Shown: one piece after another, positions 9,904-19,823 of the stretch | Layout: the number at the start of each line of letters is the position of its first letter | How positions within the stretch are numbered: position 1 is the stretch's first letter | Assembly: GCA_028818225.1 (NCBI GenBank) | Contig: JAPPOG010000084.1 | Location: 1-59,652, forward strand | Origin: Gammaproteobacteria bacterium | GTDB taxonomy: Bacteria; Pseudomonadota; Gammaproteobacteria; Pseudomonadales; Pseudohongiellaceae | Length of the DNA: 59,652 nt | Reading direction: 5' to 3' | The notes under the pieces: generated by a model | Seen by the model: the letters and a program-made list of their open reading frames with translations, nothing else | What the model was told of the DNA's origin: nothing | The model's database searches: none | Translations under genes and position numbers: made by a program

Positions 9904-11631
9904 TTATAAAGAGGAAAGCTCCATAGTTTGCTCTTCTGGAATATCATCAGGAGAGATATTTAGAATTCTCATGGCGCCTGTAGCCACCCGAGAGAAAACT
10001 GGTGCTGCTACCTGACCTCCATAATGCTCCTCACCTTTTGGTTCATTGACTATGACGACAATGACAATCTTGGGATCCGAGGCTGGAGCCATTCCCACGA
10101 ACAGAGAATTGTGCAAATTCTCTTCGTACCCCTGTTCTCCAACCACATGGGCTGTACCGGTTTTTCCAGCTACTGAATAAAAAGGAATATTAGCTTCCAG
10201 TGCAGATCCTCCTCTGTTGGCATCAACAACGGTACCCAGCATGGTGCGAACAGAACTCGCTATTTCTGTACTCATGACCTGGTCTCGACGTAATGCATTA
10301 AGCTGAGATTGATCCAACTTTAATAAAGAGACAGGTTTGCGGATGCCGTCATCGGCCAGCACGGAATAGGCCTGAGCAAGTTGTAATGCTGTGGCTGACA
10401 AACCGTAACCAAATGAAAACGTCGCCGTAGGATGTCTACCCCAACGTCGGGGATTGGGTAACACACCAGATCTTTCTCCTGGAAAACCAGTACCCAATAC
10501 TGTTCCGAAACCGACTCTTTCAAGTACATCCCTGATGGGTTCGGCACCTATGTCCAGCGCGATCTTGCTGGAACCGATGTTACTGGACTTGGTAATTACT
10601 CCAGTAGTGGTCAAAGTGCCGTAATTGAAAAGATCCTTGACTTCATTACCGCTTACCATCATCCAGCCGGGGCTGGTTTCAATTATCGTTCCCGGCGTAT
10701 ACAAACCAGATTCCAGTGCCGCCGCGATAGTGAAAGCTTTTACGGTAGAGCCGGGTTCAAACACATCGGTAATGGCACGATTTCTCAATACACTGAAATC
10801 GGTCATATTGGCTTTGTTATGTGGGTTGTAAGAAGGCTGATTTGCCATCGCCAAAACTTCACCGGTATCTACATCGAGCACGACTATCGAAGCAGCTTTG
10901 GCACGACGGGTGATGAATTCCTCTTTGAGTTCACGATAGGCAATATTTTGCAGCCGAAAATCGATACTCAACTCCAGACTTTTACCAGGCTGTGCGGTTT
11001 GAATCGTATTCAGTTCTTCGATGATATGACCGCGCCGGTCTTGCATTACCTGACGTCGACCGGGAATCCCTCTTAACCAGGCGTCATAGGTAAGCTCTAG
11101 ACCTTCCTGACCGACATCGTCGACGTTACTGAATCCGATAAGATGGGCAGTAACTTCACCTTGCGGATAAAATCGCTGGTATTCCTGTTGCGAATAGACC
11201 CCTTCAATATCGAGACCCAGCACTCGCTCCGCCTCAGCTGGAGGAAGACGCCGTTTTACATAAAGAAATTCACGAGAGGAGTAATTAGTTATAGTGCTTG
11301 CCAATGCTTCCGGATTTAATTCCAACTCGCGAGCCAGCAGCGCAATCGATTCTTGCTCACCAGCGATTTCACCCGGATTTACCCAGATCGATTGAACCGG
11401 CGTGCTTACCGCCAATGGCTCCCCATTTCGATCAGTAATCAGTCCTCTGTTTGCCACCAGAGAGACTATGCGAATCGTGCGGGCATCACCCTGTCCCTGC
11501 AAAAAGTCCCGATCCAAGATGTGCAGCACACTAACCTTCCAGCCGATGGCAACCACACAGAGTGACATAAGCAACAGCACAAGATACAAGCGCCACAACT
11601 TAAACTGTGATTTCGTCTTTTCTTCAGTCAC
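9904..11631 (-). CDS. ftsI: Septal transpeptidase FtsI (penicillin-binding protein 3)
   Basis: Class B penicillin-binding protein that cross-links peptidoglycan at the septum; partner of FtsW and FtsL. One N-terminal membrane anchor (about residues 12-34) precedes the dimerisation domain. The catalytic triplets are complete: S295-T-V-K298 in EPGSTVKAF, S349-S-N351, and K490-T-G492 in AGKTGTAHVV. Length 575 is typical. Its start overlaps the end of ftsL by 8 bases. Confidence 0.97.
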   Translation of the reverse strand: MTEEKTKSQFKLWRLYLVLLLMSLCVVAIGWKVSVLHILDRDFLQGQGDARTIRIVSLVANRGLITDRNGEPLAVSTPVQSIWVNPGEIAGEQESIALLARELELNPEALASTITNYSSREFLYVKRRLPPAEAERVLGLDIEGVYSQQEYQRFYPQGEVTAHLIGFSNVDDVGQEGLELTYDAWLRGIPGRRQVMQDRRGHIIEELNTIQTAQPGKSLELSIDFRLQNIAYRELKEEFITRRAKAASIVVLDVDTGEVLAMANQPSYNPHNKANMTDFSVLRNRAITDVFEPGSTVKAFTIAAALESGLYTPGTIIETSPGWMMVSGNEVKDLFNYGTLTTTGVITKSSNIGSSKIALDIGAEPIRDVLERVGFGTVLGTGFPGERSGVLPNPRRWGRHPTATFSFGYGLSATALQLAQAYSVLADDGIRKPVSLLKLDQSQLNALRRDQVMSTEIASSVRTMLGTVVDANRGGSALEANIPFYSVAGKTGTAHVVGEQGYEENLHNSLFVGMAPASDPKIVIVVIVNEPKGEEHYGGQVAAPVFSRVATGAMRILNISPDDIPEEQTMELSSL

Positions 11632-11986
11632 GGCTCACCATCACTATTTTTGATAACTCGGGAAGTTCCATTTGCAGCTGCTCTATGGCCTTCTGTTCAA
11701 TGCGACCTTCTACTCCAAAAGTACTTTGCTCAATAAGCAATTGACCCCATTCAGTCTCGAGTTGATTAGCCAGATCCTTGAGTTCCTGCAATTCATTGAA
11801 GGCGAACCGGTTTTGGTGAGTGGTCAGAACAACCGACAAACCTGCGCTAACAACGCAGGTTAACAGAACTGCTAAGCCTAAGGTTGCTGGGCGATTTAGT
11901 CCGGCCCATTGAATTATTGAAGGGGTTTGAGGCCTACCTTTTTTCAAAGGAATTCGGGAGTTGGTCTGAGGGCCTCGAGTTCTCAT
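11624..11986 (-). CDS. ftsL: Cell division protein FtsL
   Basis: Small bitopic divisome protein that links FtsQ/FtsB to FtsWI. The 120-residue product has a basic cytoplasmic head (MRTRGPQTNSRIPLKKGR), one membrane helix at about residues 35-56 and a periplasmic leucine-rich coiled coil (FNELQELKDLANQLETEW). Sequence conservation in FtsL is low, so the call rests on size, topology and position between rsmH and ftsI. It starts 16 bases after rsmH. Confidence 0.92.
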   Translation of the reverse strand: MRTRGPQTNSRIPLKKGRPQTPSIIQWAGLNRPATLGLAVLLTCVVSAGLSVVLTTHQNRFAFNELQELKDLANQLETEWGQLLIEQSTFGVEGRIEQKAIEQLQMELPELSKIVMVSRD

Positions 11987-12002
11987 TAAATTTTTGTCCG
12001 AA

Positions 12003-12938
12003 TCAGGTGAGCTTCTCCGCTACTCGCATTACTGCACTCCTTGCTCGTGGGTTGTTATCTTTTTCCGTTTCGCTAGCTTTTATTGGTTTACCAATCTTCT
12101 TCAATCTTGGATTTAACTGATCATTCCTCACTGGCAAATCACGCGGGTAGTTATCTCCTCGTGACTTTTCAGCAATGAATTTTTTTACGATTCTATCTTC
12201 CAGCGAGTGAAAGCTTATAGCCACCAACCTTCCTCCATCACCAAGCGAAGTCAGCGCAGCCTCCAAACCTTCTGTTATTTGCCCAAGCTCATCATTGATA
12301 AGAATGCGAATTGCCTGGAAAGCTCTGGTAGCCGGATGCTTGTCTTTTTCCCAGGCCGGATTAGCCTCTTTTATTATTTCAGCAAGCTCACCAGTTGTTT
12401 CTATTGGACTTTCTGTGCGTGCCGCGATAACCCGTTTTGCCATACGGCGTGAATATCTCTCCTCTCCATATTCAAATAGAACATTCGCAATTTCTTTTTC
12501 TGCAGCCTCATTAATCCACTGTCTTGCGCTAAGTTGATCGTTCGGATTCATTCGCATGTCTAATGGCCCATCCTGCATGAAACTAAATCCTCTTTGAGGA
12601 TCGTCCAATTGCGGGGAGGAAACGCCGAGATCAAACAAGACACCATCAATCTTCTCCTGCAATGATTCAGTTTCTTTAATCTTTCCTAACTGACTGAAAG
12701 CGGCTTGCACCACTACCAGTCTTGGATCCAGCTGTTGCAACTCCTTCGCAACAGCAATTGCTTCCGGATCCCTATCCAGAGCGATTAGTCTGCCCTTTTC
12801 ACTGAGCAGCTTAAGAATCGCCCTGCTGTGTCCCCCCCGACCAAAAGTTGCGTCGATATAGTTACCTTCTGGCTTAATATTCAGTGCTGCAATTGCCTCT
12901 GTTTTTAGAACAGTCTGATGCAATTCATCACCACTCAT
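12003..12938 (-). CDS. rsmH: 16S rRNA (cytosine1402-N4)-methyltransferase
   Basis: Methylates N4 of C1402 in the ribosomal P site. The 311-residue protein begins HQTVLKTEAIAAL, followed by the AdoMet-binding stretch IDATFGRGGHSRAIL, then LFDLGVSSPQLDDPQRGFSF and, near the C-terminus, LVAISFHSLEDRIVKKF, all diagnostic of RsmH/MraW. It is the second gene of the mra operon, 9 bases behind mraZ. Confidence 0.97.
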   Translation of the reverse strand: MSGDELHQTVLKTEAIAALNIKPEGNYIDATFGRGGHSRAILKLLSEKGRLIALDRDPEAIAVAKELQQLDPRLVVVQAAFSQLGKIKETESLQEKIDGVLFDLGVSSPQLDDPQRGFSFMQDGPLDMRMNPNDQLSARQWINEAAEKEIANVLFEYGEERYSRRMAKRVIAARTESPIETTGELAEIIKEANPAWEKDKHPATRAFQAIRILINDELGQITEGLEAALTSLGDGGRLVAISFHSLEDRIVKKFIAEKSRGDNYPRDLPVRNDQLNPRLKKIGKPIKASETEKDNNPRARSAVMRVAEKLT

Positions 12939-12947
12939 CGCGTCATC

Positions 12948-13403
12948 CTAAAGCGCCAGAGTTCTTAACTTTTCAGGTAACTCTCCTTCCGTTGTTGATT
13001 CAGTGAGCCAGGTGTCACGTTGCTCATTCCAGCTATCCTGACTCCAGATCTCTAATTTCTTGCCCTGACCGATTAAACAGACATGTTTTTCCAATTGGGC
13101 ATAAAGTCTCAATTCTTGAGGCAACAAAATCCTTCCGCTGCTGTCTAATTCAAGGTCATTGGCATGACCGATAAGAAGATGTTTAACTCGCTGGGACATG
13201 GGATCGAAGCTGGATAGCGATTCAATTTGACGTTCGATTTGTTCCCATTCCGCGAGCGGATAGAGGAGAAGGCAGCGGTGATTGGTATCAATCGTAACCA
13301 CGAGATGGCCGGCGCAATGGGTAATCAATTGCTCCCGGTAGCGGGCAGGCATTGCCATGCGCCCCTTCGCATCAAGATTGATGGTATTAATGCCGCGAAA
13401 CAC
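12948..13403 (-). CDS. mraZ: Transcriptional regulator MraZ
   Basis: DNA-binding regulator of the division/cell-wall cluster. Two AbrB/MraZ-like beta-barrel repeats are visible: FRGINTINLDAKGRMAMPARYR at the N-terminus and the second copy around DLELDSSGRILLPQELRLYA near residue 85. Length 151 is standard. It is the first gene behind the promoter at 13500-13528. The phased repeats over and downstream of that promoter match the known MraZ operator pattern, so it probably represses its own operon. Confidence 0.97.
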   Translation of the reverse strand: MFRGINTINLDAKGRMAMPARYREQLITHCAGHLVVTIDTNHRCLLLYPLAEWEQIERQIESLSSFDPMSQRVKHLLIGHANDLELDSSGRILLPQELRLYAQLEKHVCLIGQGKKLEIWSQDSWNEQRDTWLTESTTEGELPEKLRTLAL

Positions 13404-13446
13404 TTGTTGTCCCCATTTAGTATCGGATATGCCTTATGGAGGAAAT

Positions 13447-13501
13447 TCCACTCTTTCCCACAATAAGACAAAAACATCCACTTTTCTCCACAAAGACACA
13501 C
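13447..13501 (-). promoter_or_regulatory. MraZ operator: 10-bp-phased GTGGR repeats
   Basis: Read on the minus strand, 5-base boxes sit exactly 10 bases apart: GTGTG (13501-13497), GTGGA (13491-13487), GTGGA (13481-13477), a degenerate TTGTC (13471-13467), GTGGG (13461-13457), GTGGA (13451-13447). MraZ of other bacteria binds TGGGN-type boxes separated by 5 bases, so this fits an autoregulatory operator. The first box overlaps the -10 element and the rest lie in the transcribed leader, a layout suited to repression. The number of boxes, five good plus one degenerate, is higher than the three or four usually described. Confidence 0.85.
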
Positions 13502-13528
13502 TATAGGGGCACTTAAACCTGTGTGCAA
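13500..13528 (-). promoter_or_regulatory. Sigma-70 promoter of the mraZ operon
   Basis: On the minus strand there is a -35 box TTGCAC (13528-13523), a 17-base spacer and a -10 box TATAGT (13505-13500). This is a near-consensus promoter about 100 bases upstream of mraZ. It could drive the whole run of twelve tightly spaced genes down to ddl, since no terminator is visible between them. Confidence 0.85.
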
Positions 13529-13711
13529 GCACTATTTGGTTGATTTTTTTCAAGAAAAAGCAGGAACTTGCCGCTAAGTGTAGTGATCTTGGTGGGATCT
13601 TGCCAAATCGTAAATTAAAAAATTGTTCAAATACAACTCTCTGCGAGCTATATTTAAAGTAAATTCTTAAGAAGTGATTGAATTTAAAGGGCTTTTCTAA
13701 AATTTAGAAAA

Positions 13712-14090
13712 AAATGAGTCAGCCTGTAAGCCGGGTTCTGTCGAGGACAATTATTCATCTACAACCTGCGTCACCACAGGCTTCTAGCGGCCTACCCGAA
13801 TCCAATGCGAGCAACATTAATGAATTCCTATTTGGCCTTGCTCCGAGTGGGGTTTACCTAGCCACGAACTGTTACCAGTCGCGCGGTGCGCTCTTACCGC
13901 ACCATTTCACCCTTACTTTCTGATCAAAAAAAAGCGGTATATTTTCTGCTGCACTAGCCGTGGGTTCACACCCCCCAGGCGTTACCTGGCACCCTGCTCT
14001 ATGGAGCCCGGACTTTCCTCTATCTGCAACCTCGTATTTCGTTAGGCGAAAAACAAAGTAAAAACAAACAGCAATTGTCCAGCTGACTCC
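13712..14090 (-). ncRNA. rnpB: RNase P RNA (class A)
   Basis: Catalytic RNA of ribonuclease P, which trims tRNA 5' leaders. Read on the minus strand, the universally conserved blocks are present in order: GAGGAAAGTCCGGGCTCCAT, GCAGGGTGCCAGGTAACGCC, TAAGGGTGAAA, GCGGTAAGAGCGCACCGCG, GGTAACAG, CGGAGCAAGGCCAAATAGG, GGGTAGGC and GACAGAACCCGGCTTA. The closing P1 helix is formed by AGTCAGC at the 5' end (14088-14082) and GCTGACT at the 3' end (13723-13717). Ends are given from that helix and may be off by a few bases. An AT-rich dyad around 13695-13713 may serve as the terminator, but it is weak. Confidence 0.96.
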
Positions 14091-14150
14091 CCAGCAGACT
14101 AAAATAAAGGTCCTGTTAAAACAATAGGATAAAGTTATTTACCGCAACAT

Positions 14151-15005
14151 TCAGGAACGGGGAGAAGTTAGGGCTAATACCTTTTCATAGACCAGGTTTT
14201 TCCGCGCTCCGCTTATTTCGCTAGCCAGAGACACCGCATCTTTCATCGAGAGACTATCACCGAGCCGATCGATAATGTTCATGGCGAGTTCCTGCCGAGA
14301 CTCTTCTATGTCAGCTTCAGCGCATCCCTGAATAACGATGACAAATTCTCCTTTTTGTTGATGCTCATCGGCCTCAATCCAAGTTAAGCATTGATCAGCG
14401 GAGCCCAGAAAATGGGTCTCAAATTTTTTACTCATTTCCCTGGCAATAAAGATTTGTCTGTCATTGGCAAGAGTAGACACCATATCTCTCAGACAATCGA
14501 TAATGCGGTGGGTTGATTCAAAAACAACACAGGTCCTTTGTTCCTGTTGCAGCCCCTGTAAAAACTTTTTGCGAGCGCCGGATTTTGCTGGAACAAATCC
14601 TTCAAATAAAAAACGATCTGTAGGCAAACCGGACACACATAATGCCGCCATTACAGCACTGGCTCCGGGAATTGGTAAGACTGCAATACCAGCATTGCGC
14701 GCCTGCTTAACTAATTTATAACCTGGATCTGATATTAGAGGAGTTCCGGCATCAGAGATTAGAGCAATGGATGATCCCAATTGCAGTTCATTAATAATTG
14801 ACTTTGCGGAGTCTTCCCCGGAAAAGTCATGGTAGGAAATTAATGTTGTGTCAATACCAAGCTTCTGCAACAAAGGCTTACTGTGGCGCGTATCTTCAGC
14901 TGCAATCTTGTCCACAGTCTGCAAAATTTCCCGCGCTCGCGAACTCATATCTGCCACATTCCCTATGGGCGTGGCGACAATGTAAAGTGTTCCTGAATTT
15001 CTCAT
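14151..15005 (-). CDS. rsmI: 16S rRNA (cytidine1402-2'-O)-methyltransferase
   Basis: Methylates the 2'-OH of C1402, the same nucleotide modified by RsmH. The tetrapyrrole-methylase fold is visible: LYIVATPIGNVADMSSRA at the start, AEDTRHSKPLL near 37, ALISDAGTPLISDPGYKLV near 82, and PIPGASAVMAALCVSGLP near 112. Length 284 is normal. It is divergent from lpoA, the arrangement found in E. coli and Pseudomonas. Confidence 0.97.
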   Translation of the reverse strand: MRNSGTLYIVATPIGNVADMSSRAREILQTVDKIAAEDTRHSKPLLQKLGIDTTLISYHDFSGEDSAKSIINELQLGSSIALISDAGTPLISDPGYKLVKQARNAGIAVLPIPGASAVMAALCVSGLPTDRFLFEGFVPAKSGARKKFLQGLQQEQRTCVVFESTHRIIDCLRDMVSTLANDRQIFIAREMSKKFETHFLGSADQCLTWIEADEHQQKGEFVIVIQGCAEADIEESRQELAMNIIDRLGDSLSMKDAVSLASEISGARKNLVYEKVLALTSPRS

Positions 15006-15121
15006 TTATTGTTGGATGCAGGTGTCTCTTGAACAGTGAGTCCTGGATTATTTTTAGTTAAAAATTGCCGACTTGCCTGTGTTGTATTAGTCTGATTTGT
15101 AATTAACTGCATTGCAGCGCC

Positions 15122-16963
15122 ATGAATTCAAAGTCTCTCAGCACAATCACTCGATTCATTCCCATATGGGCTGCAATCCTCATTGTTGCTTGCAGTTCTG
15201 CTCCGCCGCCGGCAGTAGCGCCCCCGCAAACGGAGTCTACAACAGCTTCTATTGACGAGCTATTACGTCAGGCAGATTCAGCGAGTGGATCTAGTGCGAA
15301 TCAATTGCGTCTGCAAGCTGTTGCTGAGCTCGTTGCAGAAGGTTATCTGGTTCGCGCTAGTAGGGAGCTGCAACGAATTCGTGAGCCAGAAGATCTCAGG
15401 CCAGACCTTCAATTACAATTCGCCTGGCTTAGTACGCAATTAGCTCTCGAGGAAGATGATCAGGAAGAAGCTTTGCGCTGGCTTGCGGGAGCATTAGCTG
15501 CATCGGCTAGTCCTGACGATGCATTAGGCAGAGATATTCTTTTGCTGCGCGCACAACTTTACCGAGATTCAGACCGGCTCTTTGAAGCAATCACGACCTT
15601 TGTTGAACTTACTGAATTCTGGCCAAATGGTGTTGAAACTACCTTGTTTGAGGATGTCTGGTATGCACTGACCAGTCTCGATAGTCAGCAACTGGATGCC
15701 CTGGCGAGCACTGCTGACAGCTATGAGTTGCGGGGTTGGATCGAGCTGGCGCGGGTTTATCAAGATGATCAATACAGCATTAGAAGCCAGCTGGATTCAA
15801 TAGCGCAATGGCGCCGAATTTGGGCCCGCCATTCCGCTGCGGGGCGATTACCGGCCCCTCTGAACGCATTACAAGTAACCTGGGAAGAACGCCCGACCCA
15901 CTTGGCGCTTATCTTGCCTTTGCAGGAGCCCGCGGGAAATGCCATTCAAGAAGGTTTTCTCAGCGCTTATTATCAAGCACTCAGTGTATCCCGGGAAGTT
16001 CCACAGATTTCAGTCTACGATAGCACTGGAATAGATTCGATCTATGGTCTTTATAATCAGGCTATGGAGAATGGCGCTGACCTGGTCATTGGCCCACTGA
16101 ATAAGAATCTCGTAAATCAGATGCAGGAATGGGAGGAACCTCCAGTTCCCACCTTGGCACTTAACTATGCCGACGAATTACAACTGACAGCCAATCTGTT
16201 TCAGTTCGGGCTGGCTCCTGAAGATGAGATTGCCCAGGCAATAAACCTTGCCTGGGAATCAGGATATCGCAATGCTGCTGTGATCATGCCAGACACTCTG
16301 GATTATGAAAGACTGGAAGCATTCTTCAATGAATCCTGGCAAAACAAGGGTGGGCAAGTTGTTTCCAGCGCTAACTTTTTGGGAGATGCAGATTATGCCG
16401 CCATCATTAAGCGGTTGATGGCTATAGACTCCAGCGAAGCAAGAGCGGAAAAACTATTAGAGTTGCTTCCCCGCAGTAGCATGGAATTTACTCCCAGGCG
16501 CAGAACCGACATAGACTTCATATTTTTGGTCGCGAATCCCCGCCAAGGTAGGCAGATCAAGCCTACGTTGGCCTTTTATTTCGCAGAAAATATTCCCGTC
16601 TTTTCTATGCCTTCTATTTATGACGGTCAGGACAACCAGCAAGAGAACAGAGATCTGGACGGCATAGTTTTTACTGATGCCCCCTGGGTCCTGAATCCCT
16701 CTGAGGAATTAAGAGAGGAAATGCTTGCGAATTTTCGTCAAACCCAGGGCCCTTTGCAGCGATTAAGGGCCATGGGTATCGACAGTTTCAGACTGTATCC
16801 CAGGCTAAACCAGCTCGCAGACAAGCAAATAAACTCCTTGCGGGGCACGACTGGGATTCTCACCATGTCTGAAAACTTGCGCATCCACCGCCGCCTTGAA
16901 CCTGCTCGCTTTGAAAATGGCATCGCGATACCTTTTAGACCACAAATCTCCGGATCAGACTGA
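15122..16963 (+). CDS. lpoA: Outer-membrane lipoprotein LpoA, activator of PBP1a
   Basis: Outer-membrane lipoprotein that reaches through the periplasm to stimulate the bifunctional synthase PBP1a. A signal peptide with a lipobox (LIVAC, cysteine at residue 24) is followed by a proline-rich linker, an N-terminal TPR-like helical region (about 45-240) and a C-terminal periplasmic-binding-protein-like domain (from about 255, LALILPLQEPAGNAIQEGF). The 613 residues fit the family. Position next to divergent rsmI and upstream of yraN-diaA-dolP supports the call. Its end overlaps the longest yraN frame. Confidence 0.94.
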   Translation: MNSKSLSTITRFIPIWAAILIVACSSAPPPAVAPPQTESTTASIDELLRQADSASGSSANQLRLQAVAELVAEGYLVRASRELQRIREPEDLRPDLQLQFAWLSTQLALEEDDQEEALRWLAGALAASASPDDALGRDILLLRAQLYRDSDRLFEAITTFVELTEFWPNGVETTLFEDVWYALTSLDSQQLDALASTADSYELRGWIELARVYQDDQYSIRSQLDSIAQWRRIWARHSAAGRLPAPLNALQVTWEERPTHLALILPLQEPAGNAIQEGFLSAYYQALSVSREVPQISVYDSTGIDSIYGLYNQAMENGADLVIGPLNKNLVNQMQEWEEPPVPTLALNYADELQLTANLFQFGLAPEDEIAQAINLAWESGYRNAAVIMPDTLDYERLEAFFNESWQNKGGQVVSSANFLGDADYAAIIKRLMAIDSSEARAEKLLELLPRSSMEFTPRRRTDIDFIFLVANPRQGRQIKPTLAFYFAENIPVFSMPSIYDGQDNQQENRDLDGIVFTDAPWVLNPSEELREEMLANFRQTQGPLQRLRAMGIDSFRLYPRLNQLADKQINSLRGTTGILTMSENLRIHRRLEPARFENGIAIPFRPQISGSD

Positions 16964-17390
16964 ACTCACCCAGACCCACTCAAACAGTAAGCAAGGATTG
17001 CCGCTGAAATTGAAAACATTACCCATTAGTACTCGCCGAACAGGATTGCTCCAGGAATCCAACGCATTGAAATTACTGCAGAGAAACGGATACCGTTGCA
17101 TTGCACGTAATTTTCTATGCCGCTATGGCGAGATCGATTTAATCGTTACGCTAGAAAAGAAGATTCTTGTATTTGTTGAGGTGCGCTATCGTCGTTCGGG
17201 AGAATTCGGTAATCCGGCGGAAACAATTACCTGGCGGAAACAGGCTCGTATCAAGCGCAGTGCATCCTGTTTTCTCTTGCAGCACAAAAAATTTGCAACT
17301 TTCTCCTGTAGGTTCGATGTAATAGCTATCTATCCTCAGGATGATTCTGGTGATGAAAAAGTAGACTGGATTAAAAACGCATTTCACTGA
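16896..17390 (+). CDS. YraN family (UPF0102) nuclease-fold protein
   Basis: Small protein with the restriction-endonuclease-like core seen in UPF0102: GYRCIARNFLCRYGEIDLIV near 65, then FVEVRYRR (the E-x-K-like site) near 95, and a C-terminal FDVIAI...VDWIKNAF. The biochemical role of this family is not settled. The longest frame begins inside lpoA and gives 164 residues, about 40 more than usual. The true start is probably one of the later TTG/ATT codons between about 16990 and 17050, because the conserved part begins near residue 52. Confidence is high for the gene, low for the start. Confidence 0.88.
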   Translation: MNLLALKMASRYLLDHKSPDQTELTQTHSNSKQGLPLKLKTLPISTRRTGLLQESNALKLLQRNGYRCIARNFLCRYGEIDLIVTLEKKILVFVEVRYRRSGEFGNPAETITWRKQARIKRSASCFLLQHKKFATFSCRFDVIAIYPQDDSGDEKVDWIKNAFH

Positions 17391-17481
17391 AACTTTTAAG
17401 CTGCAATAGTAGTCTACTCCCTTACCGAGAACGAAAAAACTCGAAGATTTACCGTAACAATGGCCGTAAGTCGGCCGATAA

Positions 17482-18689
<1,208 letters not shown>

Positions 18690-18692
18690 GCC

Positions 18693-19118
18693 TTACTTAA
18701 CTATACGCAGGGAAGGTTTTTTATTTCCCTGCTTTGGTTCATCACTTCCTGCAGAGCCACTTGAATCATCTGATCCAGTTGGATCGGGTGGTTCAGGGCC
18801 GCCTGCATTGGCATCAAAAATCATACCCTGCCCGTTCTCCTTGGCATAAATACCCATCACTGCATTTATTGGCACAAATACCTGTGTGGGTATGCCGGCA
18901 AATCGCCCTTCAAAATCAACAGCCTGATTACGAATCGAAAGCGACTGAACCGCCGTAGGAGAAATGTTCAGAATAATCTGCCCATCCTTCACATGCTCCT
19001 GCGGGACTTCCACGCCGTCTTCATAAGCATTTACCAAAATATAAGGGGTACACTCGTTCTCTATTATCCATTCATAGAGAGCCCGAATGATGTACGGTCT
19101 GCTAGAATTCATTGTCAT
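18693..19118 (-). CDS. sspB: ClpXP adaptor SspB
   Basis: Delivers ssrA-tagged peptides from stalled ribosomes to the ClpXP protease. The N-terminal substrate-binding domain is recognisable (SSRPYIIRALYEWIIENECTP, then DGQIILNISPTAV and the FEGRFAGIPTQVFVP strand). A flexible acidic Ser/Gly/Asp linker follows. The C-terminal tail KPSLRIVK matches the ClpX-docking XB motif. 141 residues, normal. It follows sspA on the same strand by 28 bases, the usual pairing. Confidence 0.95.
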   Translation of the reverse strand: MTMNSSRPYIIRALYEWIIENECTPYILVNAYEDGVEVPQEHVKDGQIILNISPTAVQSLSIRNQAVDFEGRFAGIPTQVFVPINAVMGIYAKENGQGMIFDANAGGPEPPDPTGSDDSSGSAGSDEPKQGNKKPSLRIVK

Positions 19119-19146
19119 AGTGCAGCCCTACAAAGATGTGTGCCTG

Positions 19147-19779
19147 TTAAACCATCTCCTTTTCTTGCTCAGACAGGCTTGCCATAACAGATTCACGCTC
19201 AAAAAGGCGATCGCGATAGCCAAGCAATGGCTTTACAGCTTTCGATTTACCTAGATCGACTCCCATAATCGGCAAACGCCATAGAATTGGGCAGACCACA
19301 CAGTCGACAATGGTAAATTCATCACTCATGAAATATGGCTTTTCACCGAAAATTGGCGCAATTGAAACAAGACTTTCCCGTAATTCTTTGCGCATCTTAT
19401 CCAATTGAGCCGGAGTGCCGCTTCCAGCCATGATCGAATCCACCAGGGAACACCAGTCTGTTTTAATTCGGTAAATCCAGAGCCGGCTTTGTGCTCTTGC
19501 GACCGGATAGACTGGAAAAAGGGGAGGATGAGGAAAGCGCTCATCCAGATATTCCATCATGATATCGGCTTCATAGAGTACAAGATCTCTGTCCACCAAA
19601 GTTGGCAAAGTGTTGTAGGGATTTAAAGTCGCTAGATCTTCAGGTTTGTTCTCTGGATCAACGTCAATCGTTTCAACAGTAACCCCCTTTTCTGCAAGTA
19701 CAATCCTTACTCGATGACTGTAATGGCTGTTTCCATCTGAATAAAACGTCATGGAAGATCTTTTCGCGACCACGCCCAT
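19147..19779 (-). CDS. sspA: Stringent starvation protein A
   Basis: Glutathione-transferase-fold protein that binds RNA polymerase and adjusts transcription in starvation and acid stress. The N-terminal thioredoxin-like half (SHRVRIVLAEKGVTVETIDVD) and the linker DADIMMEYLDERFPHPPLFPV-type segment (here YEADIMMEYLDERFPHPPLF) are visible; the C-terminal helical half follows. Length 210 matches the family. It lacks a catalytic thiol or serine at the usual GST position, as in other SspA proteins. Confidence 0.94.
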   Translation of the reverse strand: MGVVAKRSSMTFYSDGNSHYSHRVRIVLAEKGVTVETIDVDPENKPEDLATLNPYNTLPTLVDRDLVLYEADIMMEYLDERFPHPPLFPVYPVARAQSRLWIYRIKTDWCSLVDSIMAGSGTPAQLDKMRKELRESLVSIAPIFGEKPYFMSDEFTIVDCVVCPILWRLPIMGVDLGKSKAVKPLLGYRDRLFERESVMASLSEQEKEMV

Positions 19780-19823
19780 AATTAGTCCTCAATTCCTAAA
19801 TAATTTAGCTTTACTTTATTTTT

